Below are positions 18,501-26,309 of a stretch of 64,000 nt of DNA, one piece after another. The notes beneath the pieces were generated by a model that ran no database searches, had not been told where the DNA came from, and was given only the letters and a program-made list of their open reading frames with translations. The stretch is taken from NCBI RefSeq assembly GCF_900182695.1, contig NZ_FXTK01000002.1:1-64000 (forward strand), written 5' to 3'. How positions within the stretch are numbered: position 1 is the stretch's first letter; each line of letters starts with the position of its first letter. This DNA comes from Paracoccus laeviglucosivorans (GTDB taxonomy: Bacteria; Pseudomonadota; Alphaproteobacteria; Rhodobacterales; Rhodobacteraceae). Made by a program: the position numbers and the translations under genes.

Positions 18501-19937
18501 TCCGGCACCTATGGCGCAGATACCATCGCCGGAGGTGCCGGGGCCGATACGCTGAACGGCGCGGCACTGTCAGGCAACGCCACCGTCACCTATACCAACG
18601 GCGCGGGCACATTCGCCAGCGCGGGCGGCACGGCCGGGTTCAATACGATCGAAACGATCACCACCGGCAACGGGGCCGATACCATCGACGCCTCGGCCAA
18701 TACCACGGCAGCGACCTTTAACACCGGCGCTGGCGCGGATCTGGTGACCGGCGGCAGTGGGGCCGAGACCATCAATGCGGGCGACGGCAACGACACGGTG
18801 CTGTCGGGCGGCGGCAATGACGTCGTGTTCGCGGGTGCGGGCAACGACTCGGTCGATGGCGGGACCGGCAACGATACGCTGGCAGGCGGTCTCGGCAGCG
18901 ATACTGTCGCAGGCGGCGCCGGAAACGACTTCATCGCGGGCGGCAATATCGTCAATGGCAACGCGGTTGACGACAACCTGGCCGACACACTGACCGGCGG
19001 CACCGGGGCTGACACGTTTGCTGCGGGCAACAACGATCTCATCTCGGACTTTACCGCGACCGCTGATCCGGCAACCAGCGATTTCGTCGATCTTTCAGGG
19101 TATTACAACGACGCTAACCTTGCGATCATCAATGCCAGCCGCGAAGCTGCCGGGCTGCGCCCGTATGAGACTTCGCTTGGCTGGATGCGCGCCGACCAAT
19201 CCGACGATGGGGTGCTGAACAGTATCAACACCGCCAACGGCTTTGGCGCCAACTTCTCGTTGCGGGTTCAAAACAACGGCACCGCCGTTTCCGCCGACGA
19301 TCTTTCCAACGCAAACTCGAATGTCGTCTGCTTCTCGGACGACGCCCTGATCGAGACAAAGGATGGCCCCGTGACCGCCGGGGAACTGCAGGTGGGCATG
19401 ATGGTGCGCACCCGCGATGCCGGACTGCAACCCATCCGCTGGATCGGCAAGCGCGAGTTGGGCCGGCACATCCTGGAGGCCTCGCCCAATCTGCGGCCCA
19501 TCCGCATCCGCAAGGGTGCGCTTGGGGGCGGGACACCCACGACCGATCTGGTCGTTTCGCCCCAGCACCGCATTCTGGTGCGGTCGCAGATCGCGCAACG
19601 CATGTTCGGCACGAACGAAGTTCTTGTTGCCGCCAAGCAGCTTTGCGAGATCGAGGGCATCGACATCGCCGAGGAGATGACAAGCGTCGTCTATGTCCAC
19701 TTCCTGTTCGACGAACACCAGATCGTCACCTCGAATGGGGCCGAGACGGAGTCGCTTTACACCGGCGGTCAGGCCCTCAAAGCGGTCGGACCGGCAGCAC
19801 GCGAAGAAATTTTCGCCTTGTTCCCGGAATTGCGCGAAGGCGAAGGCCACAGCGCCGTTCGGATGCTGTGCACGGGCAAGATGGCAAGAAAACTTGCCGA
19901 GCGTCATGCACGCAACCGCCGCGAACTGGTGGCCTGA
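15546..19937 (+). CDS. Giant RTX calcium-binding repeat protein with C-terminal Hint domain
   Basis: The 1463-residue protein has three parts. Residues 1 to about 185 are a non-repetitive domain seen in Rhodobacterales Hint proteins. Residues about 185-1155 are nonapeptide-rich RTX repeats (GGAGNDTIDGG type) arranged in 120-121-residue modules. From Cys1262 (VVCFSDDALIE) to about residue 1420 runs a Hint_2 domain, with the conserved LVVSPQHRIL and FDEHQIV...NGAETES blocks. Hint domains can self-cleave; RTX repeats fold on binding calcium outside the cell after type I secretion. There is no signal peptide. The binding site GAGG lies 6 bases before ATG. No secretion ATPase is in the window. It is probably a surface or secreted adhesin-like protein. 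Confidence 0.88.
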   Translation: MPTTFNWIYLGVPRTPITGLPVLIDPTEGGTISEGAALLNNFTFGSAGSPLYNQITSATTQDVGGTAGSLDTNNLLSDDSFVTNIGAGNQTFTYDGVVAYNATVTYADGTTATTVLIAAQSTTGELFLAPPATTANAALTNKPIQSVTFNSVNNNDANFVADRLQIGWDNGYVDGTAGADLINSSYVEPVASGSDFIDGGDGISSSGSAWQDDRVRAGAGNDTILSGLGNDSVLGEAGNDSIDGGAGNDTIDGGDGDDTIVLSGTYGNDSVIGGAGSDTLTGSTLTTAATVTYAAGAGTFVSSGNTATFNTVEGIVTGSGNDTINAASNGAAASFSTGAGDDSITGGAGLETINAGAGNDIIDGGAGADLIDAGDGNDTVNLSGTFGNDTITGGLGSDTINASTVTGAATVSFANGTGSLAATGGTVSFNTVEGITTGDGADVINASGNSTQSATFSTGGGADTITGGAATETINAGAGNDVIDGGAGADVIDAGDGDDTINMTANHGADTITGGAGSDTLNGSTLNTAANVTFGNGTGSFASSGASASFTTIEAITTGSGNDTINAATNSTLGAVFSTGAGDDSIIGGAATETINAGTGNDVIDGGAGADVIDAGDGNDTINLSGTYGADTITGGLGSDTLSGASLSGPATVTFANGTGTFAGAGGLASFNTIEAVTTGSGNDTINAATNSTLAATYATGAGDDSITGGAATETILAGSGNDVIDGGAGADNIDAGDGDDTINLTGSYGADTIAGGTGSDTLNGASQGASTVTFGNGAGTFASAGGTASFTTIEAVTTGSGADVINAATNSTQAATFATGAGADTITGGAATETILAGSGNDVIDGGAGADSIDAGDGDDTINLTGSYGADTIAGGTGSDTLNGASLGASTVTFGNGAGTFASAGGTASFTTIEAVTTGSGADIINAATNSTQAATFATGAGDDTITGGAATETILAGSGNDVIDGGAGADSIDAGDGDDTINLSGTYGADTIAGGAGADTLNGAALSGNATVTYTNGAGTFASAGGTAGFNTIETITTGNGADTIDASANTTAATFNTGAGADLVTGGSGAETINAGDGNDTVLSGGGNDVVFAGAGNDSVDGGTGNDTLAGGLGSDTVAGGAGNDFIAGGNIVNGNAVDDNLADTLTGGTGADTFAAGNNDLISDFTATADPATSDFVDLSGYYNDANLAIINASREAAGLRPYETSLGWMRADQSDDGVLNSINTANGFGANFSLRVQNNGTAVSADDLSNANSNVVCFSDDALIETKDGPVTAGELQVGMMVRTRDAGLQPIRWIGKRELGRHILEASPNLRPIRIRKGALGGGTPTTDLVVSPQHRILVRSQIAQRMFGTNEVLVAAKQLCEIEGIDIAEEMTSVVYVHFLFDEHQIVTSNGAETESLYTGGQALKAVGPAAREEIFALFPELREGEGHSAVRMLCTGKMARKLAERHARNRRELVA
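16267..18800 (+). repeat. Tandem modules of 363/360 bases inside the RTX/Hint gene
   Basis: The marker ATCGACGG(C/T)GG recurs at 16629, 16992, 17355, 17718, 18078 and 18438, a spacing of 363, 363, 363, 360 and 360 bases (121 then 120 codons). The modules around 17720-18440 are nearly identical in DNA, differing in only a few bases per 60. That points to recent duplication or gene conversion. Boundaries are approximate. Confidence 0.85.
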
Positions 19938-19981
19938 CCCAAAGCGCGTCCCGCCATGCGGGCAGCCTTATTCAAATCAAC

Positions 19982-20012
19982 GCGCCGGGCCGCTACCCAG
20001 CCCGCCCGGCGC
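19982..20012 (+). terminator. 9-bp hairpin between the RTX gene and the 59-residue gene
   Basis: GCGCCGGGC (19982-19990) pairs perfectly with GCCCGGCGC (20004-20012), followed by CCTTAAAT. It lies 45 bases after the RTX stop and 25 before the small ORF. A terminator or partial attenuator is likely. Confidence 0.5.
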
Positions 20013-20036
20013 CCTTAAATCAGGGAGAAAACCGTC

Positions 20037-20216
20037 ATGAGCATCCTGTTGAGCATTCTGGCCGTTCTGACAATCCTCGCCATTGGCGTGCTGAGCCTGA
20101 TCTGGCTTTTGGAAAATGGTCCCGTTCGCGGTTGGTCGGCTTTGCGTATGATCAGCGCGGATATCACCGTCAGCCTTGGCGGCGCGATGTTCGCCGTTTA
20201 CCTGATCGGCGGCTGA
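20037..20216 (+). CDS. 59-residue two-segment membrane protein
   Basis: The frame starts MSILLSILAVLTILAIG after a CAGGGAGA binding site 7-13 bases upstream. It encodes two hydrophobic stretches (about residues 2-25 and 43-57) separated by a short loop with ENGPVRGW and one Arg-Met turn. The predicted product is a small inner-membrane hairpin. I do not recognise a family. It follows the RTX/Hint gene in the same direction, with a hairpin between them, and converges with the GT61 gene. Automated calls could miss it because of its size. Confidence 0.6.
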   Translation: MSILLSILAVLTILAIGVLSLIWLLENGPVRGWSALRMISADITVSLGGAMFAVYLIGG

Positions 20217-20326
20217 GTATCGCGGCTGGCCCCATACAAACGATCTGCAAAGCGGAACTGTTCAGAGGGGCAGATGACCCGGCAGGACGAGAGACATCAC
20301 GCCCTGCCATGCCGCCCCAGATCAGC

Positions 20327-21436
20327 CTAATCCATTTCTTCGGCCATTGGCTGGGATTGCCCGGCGGGGATACGCAAAAACTTGGCACCCGCCGTCGCCT
20401 CAATGGATTGCAATTGTGCCTGCATCTCGCTCTCGGGCCAATGGCGCCAAGGTGCGGGATCGGAAATCAGACCGAATTCATGCAAACGCGCGCCGATTTC
20501 GGCAAAGTCCACCTCTCCCCATGACGAACGACCGATCCGGCGCATTCGTTCATGGACGTGATCCGCCCGCAATGCGTCGATAATCGTGACCTGACTGCCG
20601 CCGAATGATGTCACATGAGTGTGGATGAAATCGACTGCATCCATTGAGCGGCGCTTGATGATCGCCAGTTTCTGATCTGGCCGCGCGACATAAGCCAACA
20701 GATGCAGCGGTGAGGCATCAACCGAAACGATTTCCTTGGCTGCGCGATAATGCGCCACCTGCTCTTCCTTGCTGGCCCGATGCGGCAACCATATATCATA
20801 GCCCTCGGCAGCAAGCAGTTTTTCCAGGAACAACTCTCCCAGAATGGTGCCGCGATCCAAAGGAAGGTCGCGCCGAGAGATATATAGCCTTTCGGGGCCC
20901 TCGGCCTTGGTGCGCGCGGCGGCTGCGCGAGAAAATGCGATATAACGCGGGGATCCGGCAATGATGTTTTCATCCAACCCGAATTCTTGTCGGGGAATAA
21001 GCAAGCGTTCGACCCGCGTCGGACCTTTCACAACATTCATCGAAACGTCGATGCCGATTGCGGCCAACAAGCTGACCTGCGTGCGGATTGCGCCATCTGC
21101 AACGGGGCCGGCCTTTGGGATATAGACCACCGAGCGGGTATCGACGCCGGGTTCATCCAAAGCCCACAGCCGGCCTGTGGATTCGGTGATAAAGTGCCCA
21201 AAATGTCCGAAGAATATGCCACCGAAAATATGCGTGCCGGGCAGATCATCCATCTCGGCGTCGGTCGGGAACGCAATGTCGGCATGACGGGACCGACCAT
21301 GCGTATAGGATATGGCAGTTTCGATCCGCGTGCCATCTGGCATGAAAACCGCCGATGAATTGACAACGCGCCCATCGGCACCCACAGGCGGAGGAACGAT
21401 GATCGCATTTTCTACTATCAGAACAGAACTCGTCAT
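20327..21436 (-). CDS. Glycosyltransferase family 61 (DUF563) protein
   Basis: The 369-residue protein has the GT61/DUF563 layout. GGIFFGHFGHFITESTGRLWAL-type sequence (about 72-93) holds the conserved His-rich block, and ERLYISRRDLPL (about 181-192) is the nucleotide-sugar region. EEQVAHYRAAKEIVSVDASPLHLLAY follows, the typical 'GAHGAxL' equivalent. Such enzymes add sugars to capsule or exopolysaccharide in bacteria. The binding site GGGGAAGGA precedes ATG 21436. It follows the glycosyltransferase/hydrolase gene after 27 bases, so the two form an operon. Confidence 0.8.
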   Translation of the reverse strand: MTSSVLIVENAIIVPPPVGADGRVVNSSAVFMPDGTRIETAISYTHGRSRHADIAFPTDAEMDDLPGTHIFGGIFFGHFGHFITESTGRLWALDEPGVDTRSVVYIPKAGPVADGAIRTQVSLLAAIGIDVSMNVVKGPTRVERLLIPRQEFGLDENIIAGSPRYIAFSRAAAARTKAEGPERLYISRRDLPLDRGTILGELFLEKLLAAEGYDIWLPHRASKEEQVAHYRAAKEIVSVDASPLHLLAYVARPDQKLAIIKRRSMDAVDFIHTHVTSFGGSQVTIIDALRADHVHERMRRIGRSSWGEVDFAEIGARLHEFGLISDPAPWRHWPESEMQAQLQSIEATAGAKFLRIPAGQSQPMAEEMD

Positions 21437-21463
21437 CTTATTCCTTCCCCATTAAAATGCTTG

Positions 21464-23257
21464 CTAAAAAATCTGCGAAACGCTCCGGCCTTCCAAATCG
21501 GTGTCGGTAATCTTGTCGGCATCGACGGCATTGCGTTCGCGGATCGCGTTCTGCAAAGTCAACAAAAGCTGTGGCTTATGCATGTTTTCCAGCGCACGTG
21601 CCAAGCGACGCATGGACGGCAACGTGCCGTTCTCAATCACATGCAGCACCATCTGTTCCAGATAGCGGCGATATTCGCGTGCCTGCCGATATGTAGAATA
21701 AAACTGCCCTTCGGATAGCGATCCTTCCACGCACTTTGTCACGACCGAGGAAAGTTCCCCCATCTGCCGCAGGAATTGCGCGCTGAAATGTCCCGCGCGG
21801 CGGGTCTTCAACAAGACCGTATTCGGCCCCGCCATTCGTTCAGCATGAAGCCGGTCTTCGGCCATCAGCGGATCGTAGAATATCCAGACTTTCTGTGCCA
21901 AATGCAGTTCGGTAGCCGCATCGGAATAACGCCCACTCCAATCCGCCTTGCGCCCTTTCGAATATCGCTTTTCCCAAGGCACGACGGCTTTGGCCAGACT
22001 GGATTGTGGCGAGAATGCGATCACCGTGCTTCCCGGCGCAAGAGATGAAAATGCGCAAGCTGCATATCCACCCATCGAAGTCCCGGAAAAGATCACTTGC
22101 TTGAAACGCGAAAAGAAGTCCTTGGCGGCAAGTCTCTCAAGCTCATTGAAAAGCTCTTCCGAGCGATACCAGTTTTCGCGAAACGCCATGACCCCAAGAT
22201 GCGACCAATCGCGCTTTTGTGCAAAGGCATAACCCCAAGGGTCGCGCATGGTTGTCGATGCGCGCGCATCCGACAGATTGTCGAAACTGACATAAAGCCG
22301 TTCTGTGGCGCGTTGCGTAAATTGCAGCGCAAATTCGTCTTCGGCAATATAAAATCCGCGCCGATACGCCGAGTTTGCCAAATTCGTATACCAAGCCGGT
22401 GCCGGGATAACCTCCTCGGGCAACGGCCCTTCGGGTTCCGAGTCGATCAGCCCCGCAACCGCCAATGCGTCATCCGTCAGAAATGGAAAATGGGTGATAA
22501 CCGCATTTTCCATTTCATCAGCCGACAACAACTCCATCCCGCGTTTTTTCACAAGGTGCGGCGTAATGTTCGTGTCGTTAACCCCTGAATTGGTCGCCAG
22601 CGACATATGATCCTCGATCACAACGCTTTTGAAACGCCGCCCCAGCGCAAAATGCCCAAATTCGTATATAGAACGCCCTGCCCCGCGAAGCGCCGCGCCT
22701 GCGCTGAAATACTCAGCAGGCCAATGATAGACGCCCGTCAGCGGACCATCGGTAACGCTGTACAAGACGCCCCGGACGCTGGCTGCGACAGGCTCGTCGG
22801 TTTCAGGGATTTCGGCCAACGCGCTACGCAATATTTCCACATATTCTCGGCAAAGGCAGTCATCGTCGTCCAGCCGGAACTGGACGACCTTGGGCATTTC
22901 AAGGCCAAGTTCCGTGAAAACCTGTCGCTGGGCATCGGGCGCAGTAGACAGATCGAAATAGCGCAGCACAACCTGCGGCACCTCGGCACAAAGCGCATTC
23001 AGGCGTTTGCGATAGGCCGGCGGCATCAATTGCGATGCAAGCACGATAAACTGAAAATCCTGATCCGTCTGCGCCTTCAGGCTGGCCAGTGTCAGCAGCT
23101 CAAAGGTTTTCAGCCGTTGTTCGATCCGCTTTGGCGCAAAAAGCATTTCGGCACGCTGCCGGATTGCAGCAGCGATCTCAGCTTCGTCCTTATTCTGGTA
23201 ATCTTTCCAGTCACCACGACCAATCAAAGAAAACCTGCATACGCCAACGACTTTCAA
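21464..23257 (-). CDS. Rhamnosyltransferase-like (PF11316) protein fused to an alpha/beta hydrolase-like domain
   Basis: I place the start at TTG 23257, because GGAGGAC lies 4 bases upstream and the product then begins MKVVGVCRFS, the normal start of this family. A weaker TTG at 23308 adds 17 residues. Of 597 residues, the first 270 form a GT-A-like domain with LKAQTDQDFQF and RLDDDD (128-133), matching putative rhamnosyl transferases. Residues about 290-510 form a second domain with SGTSMGG (Ser394), YDP (Asp462) and GHF (His490), a plausible Ser-Asp-His triad. The role is probably synthesis or modification of a surface polysaccharide. It is the first confirmed gene of a two-gene operon with the GT61 gene. 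Confidence 0.75.
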   Translation of the reverse strand: MKVVGVCRFSLIGRGDWKDYQNKDEAEIAAAIRQRAEMLFAPKRIEQRLKTFELLTLASLKAQTDQDFQFIVLASQLMPPAYRKRLNALCAEVPQVVLRYFDLSTAPDAQRQVFTELGLEMPKVVQFRLDDDDCLCREYVEILRSALAEIPETDEPVAASVRGVLYSVTDGPLTGVYHWPAEYFSAGAALRGAGRSIYEFGHFALGRRFKSVVIEDHMSLATNSGVNDTNITPHLVKKRGMELLSADEMENAVITHFPFLTDDALAVAGLIDSEPEGPLPEEVIPAPAWYTNLANSAYRRGFYIAEDEFALQFTQRATERLYVSFDNLSDARASTTMRDPWGYAFAQKRDWSHLGVMAFRENWYRSEELFNELERLAAKDFFSRFKQVIFSGTSMGGYAACAFSSLAPGSTVIAFSPQSSLAKAVVPWEKRYSKGRKADWSGRYSDAATELHLAQKVWIFYDPLMAEDRLHAERMAGPNTVLLKTRRAGHFSAQFLRQMGELSSVVTKCVEGSLSEGQFYSTYRQAREYRRYLEQMVLHVIENGTLPSMRRLARALENMHKPQLLLTLQNAIRERNAVDADKITDTDLEGRSVSQIF

Positions 23258-23457
23258 GAAGTCCTCCAGACCAATAATTTGGGCAAACGTCGAACCAGAT
23301 AAAACCAAGACGATCGCGACACACCGTCACCGAACAGGTCTTGCCAACGCATCAGGCGACTTGCCGGGCCTGCCTGCAACCTGGCCATGGTAAGCGCCGT
23401 CCCCTGTATCAACAAGTGCGTCGGGGCGAACGCAAACCGCGCCAACCTGTCTTTCAT
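23254..23457 (-). CDS. Possible 67-residue ORF coupled to the glycosyltransferase/hydrolase gene
   Basis: A 67-codon frame ends with TGA at 23256-23254, overlapping the inferred TTG start of the next gene as TTGA. It contains that gene's ribosome binding site. The frame has no good binding site at ATG 23457; an internal ATG at 23388 has AGGGGA about 12 bases upstream. The product is basic and unrecognised. It may be a leader ORF that couples translation, or chance. Confidence 0.25.
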   Translation of the reverse strand: MKDRLARFAFAPTHLLIQGTALTMARLQAGPASRLMRWQDLFGDGVSRSSWFYLVRRLPKLLVWRTS

Positions 23458-23549
23458 GATAGGCAGGCGCGGTGCGATTCTTCTATAGGTTTAGCGACGC
23501 GAGCAACCGGAAAAACCCACAAGGCGGCAGGTTTGCGCTGACAGCGACG

Positions 23550-23570
23550 GCGGCCCTGATGCCGGGCCGC
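23550..23570 (-). terminator. Weak terminator after the NitT/TauT binding-protein gene
   Basis: GCGGCCC (23550-23556) pairs with GGGCCGC (23564-23570), 8 bases beyond the stop of the binding-protein gene on the minus strand. There is no T-run. Confidence 0.35.
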
Positions 23571-23577
23571 GCGCGGA

Positions 23578-24576
23578 TCACTGCGCCGCGACCTTTTCGA
23601 CGAAGGCGTTGGTATAGGTCTTGGAAAGATCAATCTCGGCCCCCGCGATCTCGGGCGAGTTGAAGCTCATGACCTTCAGCACCGCCTCGGCGGCATCGGG
23701 ATCCATTTTGCCATCGGTCGAGATCATCTCAAGGCTGCTTTTCAGCGACTCGGCATAGATCGCGGGATCGCCGATCAGGTCTTGTGGCATCTTGGCCGCG
23801 ATCTCCTCGGGCGAGGATTCGTGGATGAAATGCAGCGTATCGACGATGGCCGAGGTGAGCGCCTGCGCCTGTTTCGGGTTCGCGTCGATCCATTCCTGCC
23901 GCGTGTAAAGCGCGCCGCCCGCATAATCCGCGCCGAACAGATGGCGTGCATCGGCCTCTTTCCGGGTATCCACCATGATTTTCAGGTCGGGATGGCGCTG
24001 CTTAAGCTGCGAGATCGCCGGGTCCAGCGTCACCGCCGCAGCGATCCGGCCCTGCTCCAGCGCCGCAACCGCCGTGGCGCCCACGCCGACGCCCACGACC
24101 GAGGCCGCGTTGGGATCGACATTTTCCCGCGACAGCAGGTATTTCAGGAAAAAGTCAGTCGAGGAACCGGGTGCCGACACGCCCACCGCTTTGCCCGACA
24201 AATCGGCGACCGAGTTGATTTCCCCCTCTTGTCCCGGCGCCACGACCAGCGCGATGCCCGGCAGGCGGTCCATGACCACAAAGGATGCAAGCTGCTGCTT
24301 TTTGGCCGCAAGGCTGATCGTATGCTCATAATAGCCCGAGACGACGTCGGCGCTGCCGCCCACCACCGCCTTGAGCGCAGCCGAGCCCCCCTTGAAGTCG
24401 ATCAGTTCGACATCGACGCCGTGCTTTTCGTAGTTGCCAAGCTGCTTGGCCAACACGGTCGGCAGATAGCAGATGCAGCTTGATCCGCCGATGGCGATCT
24501 TGACCGTCTCGGCTGTTGCAGGAATGGCGCTGGCGGATGCGATCAGCGCGGCGATAAGCGTGGTGCGGATGTTCAT
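23578..24576 (-). CDS. NitT/TauT-type ABC transporter substrate-binding protein
   Basis: The 332-residue protein has a signal peptide ending near IPATAE. The mature part is an SsuA/THI5-like fold: YLPTVLAKQLGNYEKHGVDVELIDFKGG, then GGSADVVSGYYEH, and VGVGVGATAVAALEQGRIAA in the second lobe. The family binds nitrate, sulfonates, taurine, thiamine precursors or aromatic acids. A Ser-Ser-Cys-Ile-Cys stretch near residue 33 is unusual. It is the last gene of a three-gene operon, 18 bases after the permease. Confidence 0.88.
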   Translation of the reverse strand: MNIRTTLIAALIASASAIPATAETVKIAIGGSSCICYLPTVLAKQLGNYEKHGVDVELIDFKGGSAALKAVVGGSADVVSGYYEHTISLAAKKQQLASFVVMDRLPGIALVVAPGQEGEINSVADLSGKAVGVSAPGSSTDFFLKYLLSRENVDPNAASVVGVGVGATAVAALEQGRIAAAVTLDPAISQLKQRHPDLKIMVDTRKEADARHLFGADYAGGALYTRQEWIDANPKQAQALTSAIVDTLHFIHESSPEEIAAKMPQDLIGDPAIYAESLKSSLEMISTDGKMDPDAAEAVLKVMSFNSPEIAGAEIDLSKTYTNAFVEKVAAQ

Positions 24577-24594
24577 GTGTTCCCTCCCCTTGAA

Positions 24595-25380
24595 TCAATG
24601 TTGCTGGTCGTTGTCGGGACGCCAGACCAAAAGCCTGCGTTCGACGACCGTAACCAGCCAGTCGATGATCAGCACGAATGCTGACAGCACGAACATGCCC
24701 GCAAAGACGCCTGCGATGTCGAACATGCCTTCGGCTTGCGCGATCAGATAGCCCAGCCCCGCCGATGCACCCAAATATTCGCCGACGACCGCACCCACGA
24801 CCGCGAACCCGATCGAGATGTGCAGCGACGAAAACACCCAGCTTAGCGCCGAAGGCAGATAGACATGGCGCAGCAGCTGTCGCTCGCTCATGCCCAACAT
24901 GCGGGCGTTCTGCAGGACGGTGCGGTTCACCTCTTTCACGCCCTGATAAACGTTGAAAAAGACAATGAAGAACACCAGCGTGAACCCCAGCGCGACCTTG
25001 GACCAGATGCCAAGCCCGAACCAAAGTGTGAATATCGGGGCCAGCACCACGCGCGGCAGGGCATTCGCGGCCTTGATATAGGGGTCGAACACGGCTGCGA
25101 CCTTTGGCCTGCGCGCCAGCCAGAAGCCCAGGATCAGCGCCGCGACCGTGCCGATGACAAAGGCCAGTGCCGCCTCGATCAGCGTGATCCACAGGTGATA
25201 CCAGATCTGGCCTGACGAAAACCACGCGACGATCTGTTTCAGCACATCCATCGGCGTCGAGAAAAAGAACTGCGTCCGCGACGGATCTCCGAACAGCGTG
25301 GTCTGCGTCAGCACCCACCAAAAGGCCACAGCTACGACCGCGACAAGTACTTGCAGCGTCAGAAGAAGCATTCTCGACAT
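24595..25380 (-). CDS. NitT/TauT-type ABC transporter permease
   Basis: The 261-residue inner-membrane protein has about six membrane segments. It includes the EAA loop as NARMLGMSERQLLRHVYLPSALSWVFSSLHISIG (about 156-190), typical of SsuC/TauC permeases, and PRVVLAPIFTLWFGLGIWSK earlier. Its ATG overlaps the ATPase stop codon by one base, so the two are translated together. Confidence 0.92.
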   Translation of the reverse strand: MSRMLLLTLQVLVAVVAVAFWWVLTQTTLFGDPSRTQFFFSTPMDVLKQIVAWFSSGQIWYHLWITLIEAALAFVIGTVAALILGFWLARRPKVAAVFDPYIKAANALPRVVLAPIFTLWFGLGIWSKVALGFTLVFFIVFFNVYQGVKEVNRTVLQNARMLGMSERQLLRHVYLPSALSWVFSSLHISIGFAVVGAVVGEYLGASAGLGYLIAQAEGMFDIAGVFAGMFVLSAFVLIIDWLVTVVERRLLVWRPDNDQQH

Positions 25381-26186
25381 CAGGCTTTCATCCCCGTGCT
25401 ATGGCCGTAAGCTTTCAGCACCTGTTCCTTGAGGATGTGCCAGATATCGCGGTGCAGGCTTTGGAATTCCGGCGTCAGCTTGATTTCCGACACATCGCGC
25501 GGACGCTCCAGCCCGATGGGGAAATCGCCCATGATGCGAGCATCGGGGCCGGTGGACAGGATGACCACTCGGTCAGAGAGCGAAATTGCTTCCTCAAGAT
25601 CATGGGTCACAAACATCACCGCCTTGCGGTCCTGTTGCCACAGATCCAGCAGCAGATCGCCCATGATAAGCCGCGTCTGCGCGTCCAGGGGGCCAAAGGG
25701 TTCGTCCATCAGCAGGATCGCCGGATCGCGGATCAGCACCTGTGCCATGGCGACGCGCTTGCGCTGACCGCCCGACAGCATATGCGGGTAACGGTCGCCA
25801 AAGCCGCGCAGGCCCACCCGCACCAGCCATTCATCGGCCCGCGCCAAAGCCTCGCGCCGCGGCGTTCCCGCAATCTCCAGCGCGATGGCGACGTTATCGC
25901 GCGAGGTTTTCCAAGGCATCAGCGCATCGGCCTGAAACAGATAGCCCGCCTCGCGGTTCAGGCCGGACAGCGGCTTGCCATGGATTTCGACCACCCCGGC
26001 CGAGGGTTTCAAAAGCCCCGCCGCCGCATTCAGCAGTGTCGATTTGCCCGACCCGGTCGGTCCTACGATGGCGACGAATTCGCCTTTGGCGACGTCCAGA
26101 TCGGCGTTGGCCACCGCGCGAAACGGCGCCTTTCCAGTGACGTTGAAGCTGATGTCCACAGCCCTAAGTGAAACGGCTGACACCAT
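25380..26186 (-). CDS. NitT/TauT-type ABC transporter ATP-binding protein
   Basis: The 268-residue ATPase shows Walker A GPTGSGKST, a Q-loop in YLFQADALMPW, the signature LSGGQRKRVAMAQ, Walker B ILLMDEPFGPLD and the switch FVTHDLEEAI. That is the SsuB/TauB pattern. It is the first gene of the operon. No regulator is adjacent, so the trigger is not evident. Confidence 0.93.
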   Translation of the reverse strand: MVSAVSLRAVDISFNVTGKAPFRAVANADLDVAKGEFVAIVGPTGSGKSTLLNAAAGLLKPSAGVVEIHGKPLSGLNREAGYLFQADALMPWKTSRDNVAIALEIAGTPRREALARADEWLVRVGLRGFGDRYPHMLSGGQRKRVAMAQVLIRDPAILLMDEPFGPLDAQTRLIMGDLLLDLWQQDRKAVMFVTHDLEEAISLSDRVVILSTGPDARIMGDFPIGLERPRDVSEIKLTPEFQSLHRDIWHILKEQVLKAYGHSTGMKA

Positions 26187-26309
26187 GCAGCTCCTCCCTC
26201 GATTTATTGCGCACCCCCTCCGCTCAGCGCGCGCCCCGTCAGGCGCCGTCGAAGTGCCGTGCGACTTTAGCCCGGCGCATGTTTGTGCTGCAAGCGCCGG
26301 TTGCGCAAA

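Noticed and set aside
16267..18800. Regular repeats that could suggest a CRISPR array
   Set aside because: The period is 360-363 bases in one long reading frame with RTX nonapeptides; there are no short identical repeats with unique spacers and no cas genes.
20227..20320. GGCAGG...CCTGCC short stem between the 59-residue gene and the GT61 gene
   Set aside because: Only six pairs over a long loop and no T-run, so not good enough to call a terminator.
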